The notes beneath the pieces were generated by a model. It did not search any database. It was not told the origin of the DNA and was given only the letters and a program-made list of their open reading frames with translations. This document shows positions 21,122-30,521 of a stretch of DNA of 34,883 bases, piece after piece. Both the position numbers and the translations under genes were made by a program. How positions within the stretch are numbered: the stretch's first letter is position 1; every line of letters starts with the position of its first letter. The stretch is from Alphaproteobacteria bacterium (GTDB lineage Bacteria > Pseudomonadota > Alphaproteobacteria > Rs-D84 > SZUA-605), in contig QKJL01000020.1 of assembly GCA_003250835.1 (NCBI GenBank), positions 1-34,883 on the forward strand. Reading direction: 5' to 3'.

Positions 21122-22303
21122 CTATTTAGTAATTTTAGCTACAACACCAGCACCAACTGTACGGCCACCTTCACGGATAGCAAAACGAAGTCCTTCGCTC
21201 ATCGCAATTGGGTTGATCAGTTTAACTGTCATTTTGATGTTGTCCCCTGGCATAACCATTTCTGTACCAGCTGGCAATTCAATTGTTCCAGTAATATCTG
21301 TTGTACGGAAATAGAATTGTGGACGATAGTTTGAGAAGAAAGGAGTATGACGTCCACCTTCATCTTTCGTCAAGATATAACATTCACATTCAAAATCTGT
21401 ATGTGGTGTAATTGAACCAGGTAAAGCCAAAACTTGACCACGTTCGATATCTTCTTTCTTTGTTCCACGTAACAAGATACCACAGTTATCCCCTGCTTGA
21501 CCTTCGTCTAACAATTTACGGAACATTTCAACACCAGTAACTGTTGTTTTTTGTGTGTTACGGATACCAACGATTTCAACTTCGCTACCTACTTTGATAA
21601 CACCAGTTTCAATACGTCCTGTTGCCACTGTTCCACGTCCTGTGATTGAGAACACGTCTTCAATTGGCATCAAGAATGGTTTATCTGTTGGACGTGCAGG
21701 AGTTGGGATATATTCATCAACTTGTGCCAACAATTCACGGATTGCATTTTCACCGATTTCAGGATCACGTTCTTCCAAAGCAGCCAAAGCAGAACCTTTA
21801 ACAACTGGAGTATTATCACCATCAAATTCATATGATGAAAGCAATTCACGAACTTCCATTTCAACCAAGTCTAACAATTCAGCATCATCAACTTGATCCA
21901 CTTTGTTCAAGAACACAACCATTTTTTCAAGACCCACTTGGCGAGCCAACAAAATGTGTTCACGAGTTTGAGGCATAGGACCATCAGCAGCAGACACTAC
22001 CAAGATAGCTCCGTCCATTTGAGCAGCACCAGTGATCATGTTTTTAACATAGTCAGCGTGACCTGGACAGTCTACGTGAGCATAGTGACGTGCAGCAGTT
22101 TCATATTCTACGTGAGCAGTATTAATAGTAATACCACGTTCTCTTTCTTCTTTAGCAGAATCGATATCTTCAAATTTCACGCCTGATTCAGGTGCAAAAT
22201 ATTTTACAATAGCAGCAGTTGTAGTCGTTTTACCGTGGTCCACGTGACCAATAGTTCCGATATTAACGTGCGGCTTGGTTCTTGCAAATTTTTCTTTAGC
22301 CAT
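21122..22303 (-). CDS. tuf: Elongation factor Tu
   Basis: [32 protein letters not shown]... Confidence 0.99.
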   Translation of the reverse strand: MAKEKFARTKPHVNIGTIGHVDHGKTTTTAAIVKYFAPESGVKFEDIDSAKEERERGITINTAHVEYETAARHYAHVDCPGHADYVKNMITGAAQMDGAILVVSAADGPMPQTREHILLARQVGLEKMVVFLNKVDQVDDAELLDLVEMEVRELLSSYEFDGDNTPVVKGSALAALEERDPEIGENAIRELLAQVDEYIPTPARPTDKPFLMPIEDVFSITGRGTVATGRIETGVIKVGSEVEIVGIRNTQKTTVTGVEMFRKLLDEGQAGDNCGILLRGTKKEDIERGQVLALPGSITPHTDFECECYILTKDEGGRHTPFFSNYRPQFYFRTTDITGTIELPAGTEMVMPGDNIKMTVKLINPIAMSEGLRFAIREGGRTVGAGVVAKITK

Positions 22304-22375
22304 TTTAAGTTTCCTCTTTGTTTATAGTTTATACACACAAAAGCACCGCTGCTTTTAATTCAGTATGCGTGGATT

Positions 22376-22404
22376 GTATAAACTTTTTTCTCAAATTGCA
22401 ATCT
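22376..22404 (-). promoter_or_regulatory. Promoter of tuf
   Basis: Minus strand TTGCAA-17 bp-TACAAT. Confidence 0.65.
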
Positions 22405-22421
22405 AATTCTTGATCCAAAAT

Positions 22422-22452
22422 AAAAAAAAAGGAGATAACCTAAATTACCTCC
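22422..22452 (-). terminator. Intrinsic terminator after the 830-aa secreted protein gene
   Basis: Minus strand GGAGGTAA TTTAGG TTATCTCC TTTTTTTTT. Confidence 0.85.
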
Positions 22453-22475
22453 TTTTTTCAACAATAATGAAACAT

Positions 22476-24968
22476 TTAGTCAATTGTACCAAGTTCTTCA
22501 CCAACATCAGTTACACCACCACTAAATTCTTTAAAGATAGCTTTAGAGTCTTCCAAATCTCCTTCACCATATTTTTCAGCAAATTCTTGTAACATTTGCT
22601 CTGATGATGGAATTCTTATCTTAGCAGAAGATTTACCTGCTGATGGACCATCTTTAATTTTACAAGATTGAGCCCCTGTAGAACCATATTGAGTTTTACC
22701 CCAGAAATTCTTACCTGAAACAACTGTAAATCGAGCTAACTGACTACAAATAAGGTTTTGTTCATCATTTGAAACTGAATATGTTAACTCTTTAGACTGT
22801 CCATCAGAACTCTTATTAGAAGTTCCAGTAGCATTTGCATACGCAATAACAGTCACAATACATTTACCCTTTGTCCAAACTCCAACAGTCGCTTCACATG
22901 CACGTTTCATAGTCGCTTCTTGTTGAGCTGTCTTCATTTTTTGCACAGATGAAATTTGTTCCATCTTTGCTTCAGCTTCTTTTGCAAAAGCTTTTGCACG
23001 TTGTGTTTCTAAAGTAGACTTTTCTGTTTGTAAATTATATTGAACAGACATTTCAGCCACTTTAATATCTGTTTCTTTATTCAACTCTGATTTACGAATA
23101 TCTGTATCAAATTTATGATCAGCCATAATAACAGATTTTCCTTCTGCCATTAACTTCGTTGCATTTTCTTGGAAATAAACATTTGCTTTTCCTTGAACTT
23201 CTTGCCATACAGATGCCCACATTTGATCAATTGTTACTGAAGGATTTTCTTGGATAGATAATTCTTCTTCGTAACGAGCATACACTGAATAACAAGCTTC
23301 CTTAGCACTATCTTCTTCAACAATTTGTACACCGTATTTAGAAGCTTGATCTGACTTAGAAGTACAGTTCATTCCACCTTGACCACAAATTGATTTCAAA
23401 CATTTTTCCAAAGCTTTCTTTCCATCATCAGCAACATCATATTTTTTATGACGCGCTTCTGTTACAAATTCTTCTTCTTCAACACGTGCAGATTCTTTAA
23501 AAATATCTCCAGCTTTAATCAAGAACATTGCCCATGAACTTTCAGGATATTTACATCCTTTTAAAATATCAGTGAAATATGCTTTACGTTTAGCCAACTT
23601 AGCCAAATTAGCTCCTGTACATCCTGAATAAATAGTATCTTCACGATTTTTATTTTCACCATCTTCATCGAAAGCACTTGCTTTAATAGCATAATCTTGT
23701 CCTGTAAATGTACCATTACACATTTTACACATTTCATAATCACCACCACATAAAGTATCTTTTTGAGCTTGTTTATCCATTTCTTTCAAACAGGCAATAT
23801 TATCCAACTTCTTACTATATGTGTTAAACAATTCTTCCTTGTATTTACGTTGAGCCTTGTTATATGCACTTTCTAATTGAGAAATTTTCTTATCCAAAGC
23901 AGCGCCCATTTTATCACATGACTTAATCACGATATTTTGGTAAGTATCTTCAATAACTTGTGCATCAGCAGGGGCTGCAGCTAAAATAGGACCACAGATC
24001 TTCATCCCTTCTTTAAATAAAGATTTTCCACTCTTTGGTTTGCTAGCTGTATCAGCATAATCCATTTCATCATCCATAAAATCATCTAAACTAAAATCTT
24101 CTTCTTCTTCATCTTCTTCACCAAGCTCAACTTTAACTTTTTCAACAATTTGTTTATCATAGAATTCACGTTGTTCTTCTGTCATCTTTGCACGAGCAAC
24201 ATCTTCTTTCATAATTTTATTAATTGTAGCTTCCAAAGATTTAATTTCTTTTTCTTTCGGACTCATATTCTTATAGGCATTATCACAATAGCAACGTCCA
24301 TAAACTTCATGTTTACATACACGATCCATACATGCTGCAAATTTTGCTTCAACCTCAGAATTCATATCAATCATTAAATCAACTTCCTCAAGCTTTGCTT
24401 CAAAAGCAGCTTCTTTTTCTTCTAAGGTTGGTGTAGTTGTTGAACCAACAGTAGCCGCTGTAACTGCAGTTGATGATTGAGCAACACCAGCTGCTACAGG
24501 TAAACTGACAACTGTTGGTGCAGCAAATTGACCTGAACGACCTGATGATTGAGTTGATTTTACAGCAGAACGATTTCCAACACGCACCTCATCCATTTTA
24601 CCTGAACGACCTGAACGACCTAATGCTTGAGCTGACTTTCCTCCACGACGATTTGCAGATGATGCGCGACCCTCATCTACAGAAGCTGAAGAAACTCCAG
24701 ATTTACCTGAACGACCTGAACGACCTGATGATTGAGTTAAATCATCTGATGAATCACCACGTGATGGAGTTTGTCCACGACGCACTCCTGATTGTTCGTT
24801 ATCTAACTCTGATATTACAGACTTTCCTGAACGACCTGAACGACCAACAGATGTATAAACATTTGCCTCTCCTTCAACATCATCTACACGAGAACGACGT
24901 TGAGCAAACCCATCTACAGAAACCGTAACTATCGAAAAAACAAAAATAAAACTGAGTAATTTGCGCAT
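22476..24968 (-). CDS. Large putatively secreted protein with N-terminal GRSGRSGK repeats, Cys-rich and coiled-coil regions
   Basis: Signal peptide MRKLLSFIFVFSIVTVSVDGFAQ; repeats GRSGRSGKS/GRSGRSGKSG/GRSGRSGKM; strong SD AAGGAGGAG and promoter TTGTTT-17-TATAAT. Confidence 0.85.
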   Translation of the reverse strand: MRKLLSFIFVFSIVTVSVDGFAQRRSRVDDVEGEANVYTSVGRSGRSGKSVISELDNEQSGVRRGQTPSRGDSSDDLTQSSGRSGRSGKSGVSSASVDEGRASSANRRGGKSAQALGRSGRSGKMDEVRVGNRSAVKSTQSSGRSGQFAAPTVVSLPVAAGVAQSSTAVTAATVGSTTTPTLEEKEAAFEAKLEEVDLMIDMNSEVEAKFAACMDRVCKHEVYGRCYCDNAYKNMSPKEKEIKSLEATINKIMKEDVARAKMTEEQREFYDKQIVEKVKVELGEEDEEEEDFSLDDFMDDEMDYADTASKPKSGKSLFKEGMKICGPILAAAPADAQVIEDTYQNIVIKSCDKMGAALDKKISQLESAYNKAQRKYKEELFNTYSKKLDNIACLKEMDKQAQKDTLCGGDYEMCKMCNGTFTGQDYAIKASAFDEDGENKNREDTIYSGCTGANLAKLAKRKAYFTDILKGCKYPESSWAMFLIKAGDIFKESARVEEEEFVTEARHKKYDVADDGKKALEKCLKSICGQGGMNCTSKSDQASKYGVQIVEEDSAKEACYSVYARYEEELSIQENPSVTIDQMWASVWQEVQGKANVYFQENATKLMAEGKSVIMADHKFDTDIRKSELNKETDIKVAEMSVQYNLQTEKSTLETQRAKAFAKEAEAKMEQISSVQKMKTAQQEATMKRACEATVGVWTKGKCIVTVIAYANATGTSNKSSDGQSKELTYSVSNDEQNLICSQLARFTVVSGKNFWGKTQYGSTGAQSCKIKDGPSAGKSSAKIRIPSSEQMLQEFAEKYGEGDLEDSKAIFKEFSGGVTDVGEELGTID

Positions 24969-25030
24969 TATACTCCTCCTTCTTAAACCCTATTATAACA
25001 CAAAAAATACTCCTAAACAACTCTTTATCC

Positions 25031-25065
25031 ATAAAAAAACACCTCAAGAAAAATGAGGTGTTTTT
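25031..25065 (-). terminator. Intrinsic terminator after greA
   Basis: Minus strand AACACCTCA TTTTTCT TGAGGTGTT TTTTT. Confidence 0.85.
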
Positions 25066-25089
25066 AGAAAAAATTTATCATAAAAATTT

Positions 25090-25563
25090 TTAATTAAATG
25101 AAACCTTTAAAACTTCATACGAAGCAATTCCTTTTGGTGTTTGTACTTCTACAAAATCACCAACAGATTTCCCAATAATTGCGCGTGCAACAGGAGAATC
25201 AAAAGCAATCAATCCTTTTGAAACATCAGATTCTTCAGATCCTACAATCATATATTTTTTAACTTGTTCCGTTTCTTCATCTTCTAATTCAACAGTCGCA
25301 CCAAATTTAATAGTATCACCTGATAATTTTTTAGGATCAATAACTTCAGCAACTGCAATCATACTTTCGATTTCAGTAATACGCCCTTCAATAAAGCCTT
25401 GACGTTCACGCGCACTATGGTATTCCGCATTTTCTTTCAAATCACCTAATTCACGAGCTTCCGCAATTGCTTCAATAATTGCAGGACGTTCAATATCTTT
25501 TAATTCTTTCAATTCTGCTTCTAATGCAGCAAACCCAGTTGGGGTCATTGGTATTTTATTCAT
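25090..25563 (-). CDS. greA: Transcription elongation factor GreA
   Basis: [62 protein letters not shown]. Confidence 0.97.
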   Translation of the reverse strand: MNKIPMTPTGFAALEAELKELKDIERPAIIEAIAEARELGDLKENAEYHSARERQGFIEGRITEIESMIAVAEVIDPKKLSGDTIKFGATVELEDEETEQVKKYMIVGSEESDVSKGLIAFDSPVARAIIGKSVGDFVEVQTPKGIASYEVLKVSFN

Positions 25564-25583
25564 TTCACACTCCCTTAAAAGTG

Positions 25584-25616
25584 AAAAAAAGATCGCCTAG
25601 AAATCCCCCTAGGCAA
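25584..25616 (-). terminator. Intrinsic terminator inside the greA 5' leader
   Basis: Minus strand UUGCCUAG GGGGAUUU CUAGGCGA UC UUUUUUU, between the promoter and the greA SD. Confidence 0.75.
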
Positions 25617-25637
25617 CTTTTGTTGTCATTTCAACTA

Positions 25638-25667
25638 ATTATATAAGAAGTCCTAACCGTATTTCAA
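25638..25667 (-). promoter_or_regulatory. greA promoter
   Basis: Minus strand TTGAAA-18 bp-TATAAT. Confidence 0.75.
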
Positions 25668-25689
25668 GTCTTTTCGAAAAAATCGATAC

Positions 25690-25718
25690 TTGACACTACC
25701 TAAAAAAATAGGTTATAT
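25690..25718 (+). promoter_or_regulatory. Promoter of candidate ncRNA
   Basis: TTGACA-17 bp-TTATAT. Confidence 0.6.
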
Positions 25719-25724
25719 TAATTT

Positions 25725-25919
25725 TTAATATATCTATTATGTTAGATATTTGTAAATTTATTATTAACTAAACTGAATCATTTTGCTTATGCGAACGATC
25801 AACTTTTTTTTAAACACATTTACTGTATGTTACGCTCCGAAAAAAAATGTATAGGAATTAAACGGTAAAAAAGCAGTGTTGATTAAAGCCTCTTGGAAGA
25901 ACCAAGGGGCTTTATTTTT
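25725..25919 (+). ncRNA. Candidate non-coding RNA (about 195 nt)
   Basis: Bounded by a sigma70-type promoter and terminator AAAGCC(T)CTTGG AAGAA CCAAG(G)GGCTTTATTTTT (25885-25919); no substantial ORF. Confidence 0.5.
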
Positions 25920-25936
25920 ATACATAATTCAAAAAC

Positions 25937-25964
25937 TTGACAAAATTTAAATATCCTATATAGA
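25937..25964 (+). promoter_or_regulatory. Promoter of RpoA-CTD-like ORF
   Basis: TTGACA-16 bp-TATAGA. Confidence 0.55.
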
Positions 25965-26011
25965 TAAAGAAAATATAAAATTGTTAAAAATAATCTTAAA
26001 AAAATATAACT

Positions 26012-26455
26012 ATGAATACAAAAGAACAAATCGTTAAACAATTAGAAGTCGAAAATAAATGGAACATTTTCAAAATTCTAAGTGAAAGCAGAAATTTTTC
26101 TCTAGGTGATTTACTAAGTAAATTAGATGAGAAAACACTTAATGAATTAAAAGAAAAAATAAATTTAAAAATGGATCGGGAAATAAATCCTGAACTTGAA
26201 AGTTTATTAAACAAATATATTCGTGATATTAATTTTAGTAAGTACAACCCAGACGCAATATCTAAAAATTTTGATGAGACACTAAAATCGTGTTTAGAAA
26301 GAGCTAATATATACAAAATAAAAGATTTAATAGATATACCTGAAAAAAAATTAGGTAATATACGTAAAATTGGTCCTAAAGGTGTCGTAGCAATTATAAA
26401 TTTTGCAAAGAAATATAACCTAAAATTCAAAGAAGAAATAGAAGAAAAATTATAA
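26012..26455 (+). CDS. Small protein with C-terminal RpoA alpha-CTD-like HhH domain
   Basis: SCLERANIYKIKDLIDIPEKKLGNIRKIGPKGVVAIINFAKKYNLKF lines up with this genome's RpoA CTD [47 protein letters not shown]. Confidence 0.7.
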   Translation: MNTKEQIVKQLEVENKWNIFKILSESRNFSLGDLLSKLDEKTLNELKEKINLKMDREINPELESLLNKYIRDINFSKYNPDAISKNFDETLKSCLERANIYKIKDLIDIPEKKLGNIRKIGPKGVVAIINFAKKYNLKFKEEIEEKL

Positions 26456-26460
26456 AGATA

Positions 26461-26492
26461 AAAAACACCCTGGCAACCCCAGGGTCTTTTTT
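26461..26492. terminator. Intrinsic terminator after RpoA-CTD-like ORF (convergent with mutL)
   Basis: ACCCTGG CAAC CCCAGGGT C TTTTTTTT. Confidence 0.8.
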
Positions 26493-28214
26493 TTATCTCT
26501 CAAACAATTTATCGAGATCACCTCGTGTAATTTTATGAAACGTTGGACGACCATGATTACATTGCCCCGCACGTGGCGTTTGCTCCATCTGACGCAATAA
26601 CGCATTCATCTCTGGAATAGACATTTCATACCCTGAACGAATACTTCCGTGACACGCAATCGTTGACTGAATATGATGAATTTTATTTTCTAGTGATAAA
26701 GCTGTCCCATGATCTTCTAATTCATCTGCAATCTTTTGTACCAACATTGTCGGTGACACACGTTCAAGCATAGCAGGCATTTCTTTGATCATAATTTTAT
26801 CATCTTCCAAAGAATCAATAATCAACCCACACTTTGCTAATGCTTCTTGTTCCTTCATTAATAACTCAGCTTGTTTTTCACCACATTCCAATACTTCTGG
26901 GATCAAGAGAGGTTGACGCTTTAAATCAGCTTCTTTCATTTTTTCCAGCACAATACGTTCATGAACAGCATGTTGATCAACCAAATAAAAACCATCACTT
27001 GTTTGTGATAAAATAAACGTATTAAATAACTGCATACGCGCTTCACCCATTGGGTAATCATTTAACTGAATTTCATGTTGAAAAGTCTGTAAATTCTCAA
27101 CCACCACCTCATCACGAGATTGCCCTACATTATGTGAAAATTGAAACGCATTTTCACGAGCCACAACTCCATCATTTGAATTAGAAGGCATAAATACAGG
27201 CGCAGACATTGATGGTGCATGTCCAAAATCAGGAATTTGATTAGAAATACGCGCTTCCCCAATCACTTTCTTAATCGACGAAATTAAAAAGCCTCGCACA
27301 AAATGAGGATCTTTAAAACGAACCTCTGTTTTCGCAGGATGCACATTCACATCTAAAATCTCTGGTAAACAATCTAGAAACAAACAAACAACAGGATAAC
27401 GATCATGCGCCAATACATCTTGATACGCACTACGAATAACTCCAAATAACATCTTATCTTTAATCGGACGTCCATTCACAAATAAATAAAATCCAGAAGC
27501 ATTTCCCTTATTATAAGTCGGCTGACTAATTAATCCTGTTAATTCAAAATCATGCTTTGCAATATCAACTTCCAATGAATGGGTTACAAATTCTTTTCCA
27601 ATTACCTGAGCCACTCGACGTTTCATATCATTTGTTGCAGGAAATGCTAACTTATCATTTAAAGTAAAACTCACACTTGGATGAGCTAACGATAAACGTT
27701 GTAACATTTCAGACACCGCCATAAATTCAGAACGATCTGTTTTGAGAAACTTTAATCGAGCAGGTGTTTGAAAAAACAAATCACGTACTTCGATTTTTGT
27801 CCCTTTGACATAAGCAACAGGACGTAAATGTTTAACACGCGCTCCTTCAACAACTAATTCCCAAGCATCCCCATCTTTCGCAGTCGTAATCGATAAACGC
27901 GCCACAGATGAAATAGATGCCAAAGCTTCACCACGAAAACCAAATGAATTAATATGGAATAAATCTTCCCCAGGCAATTTTGAAGTTGCATGACGCAAAA
28001 TAGATTTTTCCAAATCTGCACGATCCATTCCTGAACCATCATCAATAATCGTGATCTTATTCTTCCCACCATCCGTCACTTGAACAGAAATATTAGTCGC
28101 CCCAGCATCCAAAGAATTTTCAATCAACTCCTTTAAAATAGACGCCGGACGTTCTGCAATTTCACCTGCACAAATTTGGTTAATCAAGTAATCAGGAAGT
28201 AATCGTATCGCCAT
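26493..28214 (-). CDS. mutL: DNA mismatch repair protein MutL
   Basis: AIRLLPDYLINQICAGEIAERPASILKELIENSLDAGATNI; C-term CHGSIRSG...QCNHGRPTFHKI. Confidence 0.97.
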   Translation of the reverse strand: MAIRLLPDYLINQICAGEIAERPASILKELIENSLDAGATNISVQVTDGGKNKITIIDDGSGMDRADLEKSILRHATSKLPGEDLFHINSFGFRGEALASISSVARLSITTAKDGDAWELVVEGARVKHLRPVAYVKGTKIEVRDLFFQTPARLKFLKTDRSEFMAVSEMLQRLSLAHPSVSFTLNDKLAFPATNDMKRRVAQVIGKEFVTHSLEVDIAKHDFELTGLISQPTYNKGNASGFYLFVNGRPIKDKMLFGVIRSAYQDVLAHDRYPVVCLFLDCLPEILDVNVHPAKTEVRFKDPHFVRGFLISSIKKVIGEARISNQIPDFGHAPSMSAPVFMPSNSNDGVVARENAFQFSHNVGQSRDEVVVENLQTFQHEIQLNDYPMGEARMQLFNTFILSQTSDGFYLVDQHAVHERIVLEKMKEADLKRQPLLIPEVLECGEKQAELLMKEQEALAKCGLIIDSLEDDKIMIKEMPAMLERVSPTMLVQKIADELEDHGTALSLENKIHHIQSTIACHGSIRSGYEMSIPEMNALLRQMEQTPRAGQCNHGRPTFHKITRGDLDKLFER

Positions 28215-29764
28215 TAAGACAACTCCTGTAATTTTGCAAGAGATATACGTGTAGAAGGTTCACCTAATCCTTCATTTTCTTCCAATCGACGATACACCTC
28301 TTTCCCAAACTCAATCCCAAATTGATCAAATGAATTAATATCCCACAAAAATCCTTCTAAGATCACTTCATATTCATAAACAGCCATTAATTGTCCCAAA
28401 GTATAAGGATTAAGTTCTGGAACCATTAATAAATGAACAGGATGATTGCCTAAACAATACTCATATTTTTTTGTTTCTTTTGTTTTTCGACGACCAAATG
28501 CTAAAAATTCTGCTTGCCCCATCGCTTGTAAACTTACATGACGGTGAGCTTCTGAATCTTTCCCTGTCGGTTTACCAAATAAAATCATATCAACAGGCAC
28601 CAAATCCGTTCCCTGATGCAAAGCTTGGAAAAATGAATGTTGAACATCTGTTCCAACACCACCAAAAACCACACCCGCAGTATCAATATCAGAAGTCTTT
28701 CCATTACTTTCCATAAATACTTGTTGTAAATAAGGCACAAATGTCTTCATACGTCCAGCATATGGAACTATACACTTTGCTTCTGCTTGCCAAAAATTAC
28801 GATACCAAACTGAAAGTAACGCCATACGCAAAGGTAAATTAAGTTCAACAGGATCTTTCTTCATTAATGTATCAACTGATCGACCGCCAGCTAAGAATAA
28901 TTCATAACGTTCCCAACCCAAAGCCAATACAATCGTTAAACCAACAGTTGTCCAAACGCTAAAACGTCCCCCAACCTGAGTTGAAAATGGAAACACAAAC
29001 TCGTCCTTAATCCCAAAACGTTTTGCTTCTTTGGTCGTCGCAGTCATTGCAATCATATGTGATTTATAAGCATTCTCACCCATTAAATAATCACACCATT
29101 CTTTCACACGATCCGCCAGCGCCAAAATTTCAGGCGTACGGAAACTCTTACTCGCAACAAGAAATAAAGTTGTTTCAGGAGATAATCGATACATCAAATC
29201 ATCCATCTCTGTTCCATCAACAGCAGAAACAAAATGAATATTCACACCAATTTGATGATATTGCTTTAAACTTTCAACAACTGTCTTAACACCTAATAAA
29301 GAACCACCAATCCCAATATGAACAACGTCTAAGATCTTTTTACCAGTCACACCAGTTAATTGACCACGCACAACCTTATCAGCAAACTCTTTCATTTGAT
29401 AACGAGCATCTAATACAACAGGCATAATATTACGTTGATCAATAATAACCTTTTCATCCTTATCTTCACGCCACATCCAATGAAGAACTGATTTATTTTC
29501 CGACGTATTAAGACGTTCTCCTTTAAACAAAGCTTGAATTTTATCTTCGATCTTAGATTGTTCCGCAAAACGATATAAAAGAGTCATCGCTTTATCATCT
29601 ATACGAGAACGGGAATAATCAAAATGCATCCCTAAAGCTTCCAATGAAAAATGCTCTTGTCGTTTGGCATCATCTTCAAATAAATGTGAAATCTGAACAT
29701 CCTGTAAATAAACATGATGTTTTTTAAGATTAACCCATGATGAAAGCTTACTGATACTTGCCAT
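28214..29764 (-). CDS. pgi: Glucose-6-phosphate isomerase
   Basis: VVHIGIGGSLLG...VGGRFSVWTTVGL...SFDQFGIEFGKEV; stop overlaps mutL start (TAATG). Confidence 0.96.
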   Translation of the reverse strand: MASISKLSSWVNLKKHHVYLQDVQISHLFEDDAKRQEHFSLEALGMHFDYSRSRIDDKAMTLLYRFAEQSKIEDKIQALFKGERLNTSENKSVLHWMWREDKDEKVIIDQRNIMPVVLDARYQMKEFADKVVRGQLTGVTGKKILDVVHIGIGGSLLGVKTVVESLKQYHQIGVNIHFVSAVDGTEMDDLMYRLSPETTLFLVASKSFRTPEILALADRVKEWCDYLMGENAYKSHMIAMTATTKEAKRFGIKDEFVFPFSTQVGGRFSVWTTVGLTIVLALGWERYELFLAGGRSVDTLMKKDPVELNLPLRMALLSVWYRNFWQAEAKCIVPYAGRMKTFVPYLQQVFMESNGKTSDIDTAGVVFGGVGTDVQHSFFQALHQGTDLVPVDMILFGKPTGKDSEAHRHVSLQAMGQAEFLAFGRRKTKETKKYEYCLGNHPVHLLMVPELNPYTLGQLMAVYEYEVILEGFLWDINSFDQFGIEFGKEVYRRLEENEGLGEPSTRISLAKLQELS

Positions 29765-29846
29765 TCTTTTCCCCTATGTTTTTGATAACTTAAAAATAGC
29801 GAAACCACCCTCAAAAGTCCATCAAAAAGTAATAAAATCATAAAAT

Positions 29847-29874
29847 TTGACAAATTTAAAATTTATGTTAAATT
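29847..29874 (+). promoter_or_regulatory. Promoter of small membrane protein gene
   Basis: TTGACA-16 bp-TAAATT. Confidence 0.5.
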
Positions 29875-29912
29875 ACGCGTGATAAACGTATCGTTAACTA
29901 ATATTATTAAAT

Positions 29913-30362
29913 ATGAAAACCGTTAATTTGCACCGAAGTAAAAGTGGATTACCGATCTTAATGTTCTTACTATTCAGCATGGCAACAATTATTGCTGGAA
30001 TATTCCTATTTATAATAATTTATGCCCCATATGATGAAAATTCTGCATCAGGATTTAAAATACTGGTACTAATGGCGATTATTACAATATGTAGTGCAAA
30101 AGCAGTATACTTAGGATATCAAATCTATATCCTAAAAAAATACAGTGGTTGGCAAGAGCATATTGGAAAAGACATTGCTGTTTTAGTTAAACTAAATCCA
30201 AATACACGAATGATGGGCGGAGAATTAACCAGTTTAAAACATGGTAAAAAATACTTAGGATACATGACTCCAATAGAATTTTCCAAACAATCATATACGC
30301 ATAACAACATGGTTATGATTGATGGACAAGAATACAGCCCCGACGATCTCATTAACGCATAG
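29913..30362 (+). CDS. Hypothetical membrane protein, 149 aa, two N-terminal TM segments
   Basis: LPILMFLLFSMATIIAGIFLFIIIYA and FKILVLMAIITICSAKAVYLGY; own promoter and terminator. Confidence 0.65.
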   Translation: MKTVNLHRSKSGLPILMFLLFSMATIIAGIFLFIIIYAPYDENSASGFKILVLMAIITICSAKAVYLGYQIYILKKYSGWQEHIGKDIAVLVKLNPNTRMMGGELTSLKHGKKYLGYMTPIEFSKQSYTHNNMVMIDGQEYSPDDLINA

Positions 30363-30366
30363 TTTT

Positions 30367-30393
30367 AAAAGCCTCCTTGTGAGGCTTTTTTTT
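30367..30393 (+). terminator. Intrinsic terminator
   Basis: AAAAGCCTC CTTGT GAGGCTTTTTTTT. Confidence 0.85.
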
Positions 30394-30398
30394 AACAC

Positions 30399-30427
30399 TT
30401 GATTTTTTCCAATACCTTTCCTAAAAT
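30399..30427 (+). promoter_or_regulatory. Promoter of Val-rich leader ORF
   Basis: TTGATT-17 bp-TAAAAT; predicted start of transcription falls about at 30434. Confidence 0.6.
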
Positions 30428-30433
30428 AAACCT

Positions 30434-30481
30434 ATGACACATTCATACACAGTCTTTGTTGTTGTGAACGTAGTCGCCTAG
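30434..30481 (+). CDS. Putative valine-rich leader peptide MTHSYTVFVVVNVVA* upstream of valS
   Basis: 6 of 15 codons are Val (GTC, GTT, GTT, GTG, GTA, GTC); stop overlaps hairpin GTCGC CTAGC GCGAC; positioned between a promoter and valS. Confidence 0.6.
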   Translation: MTHSYTVFVVVNVVA

Positions 30482-30521
30482 CGCGACATTATTTCTACAT
30501 CTAAATTCCATATTTAAAAAC

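Noticed and set aside
24527-24845. Repeated DNA resembling a CRISPR or tandem array
   Set aside because: Repeats are short, irregularly spaced, in frame, and explained by the protein repeat GRSGRSGK.
24515-24928. 137-aa plus-strand ORF with LNDLNDL repeats
   Set aside because: Antisense shadow of the GRSGRSGK repeats in the minus-strand secreted protein; no SD or promoter.
25791-25856. 21-codon ORF MRTINFFLNTFTVCYAPKKNV* inside the candidate ncRNA
   Set aside because: No SD, no amino-acid bias relevant to a neighbour, and expected by chance in AT-rich DNA.
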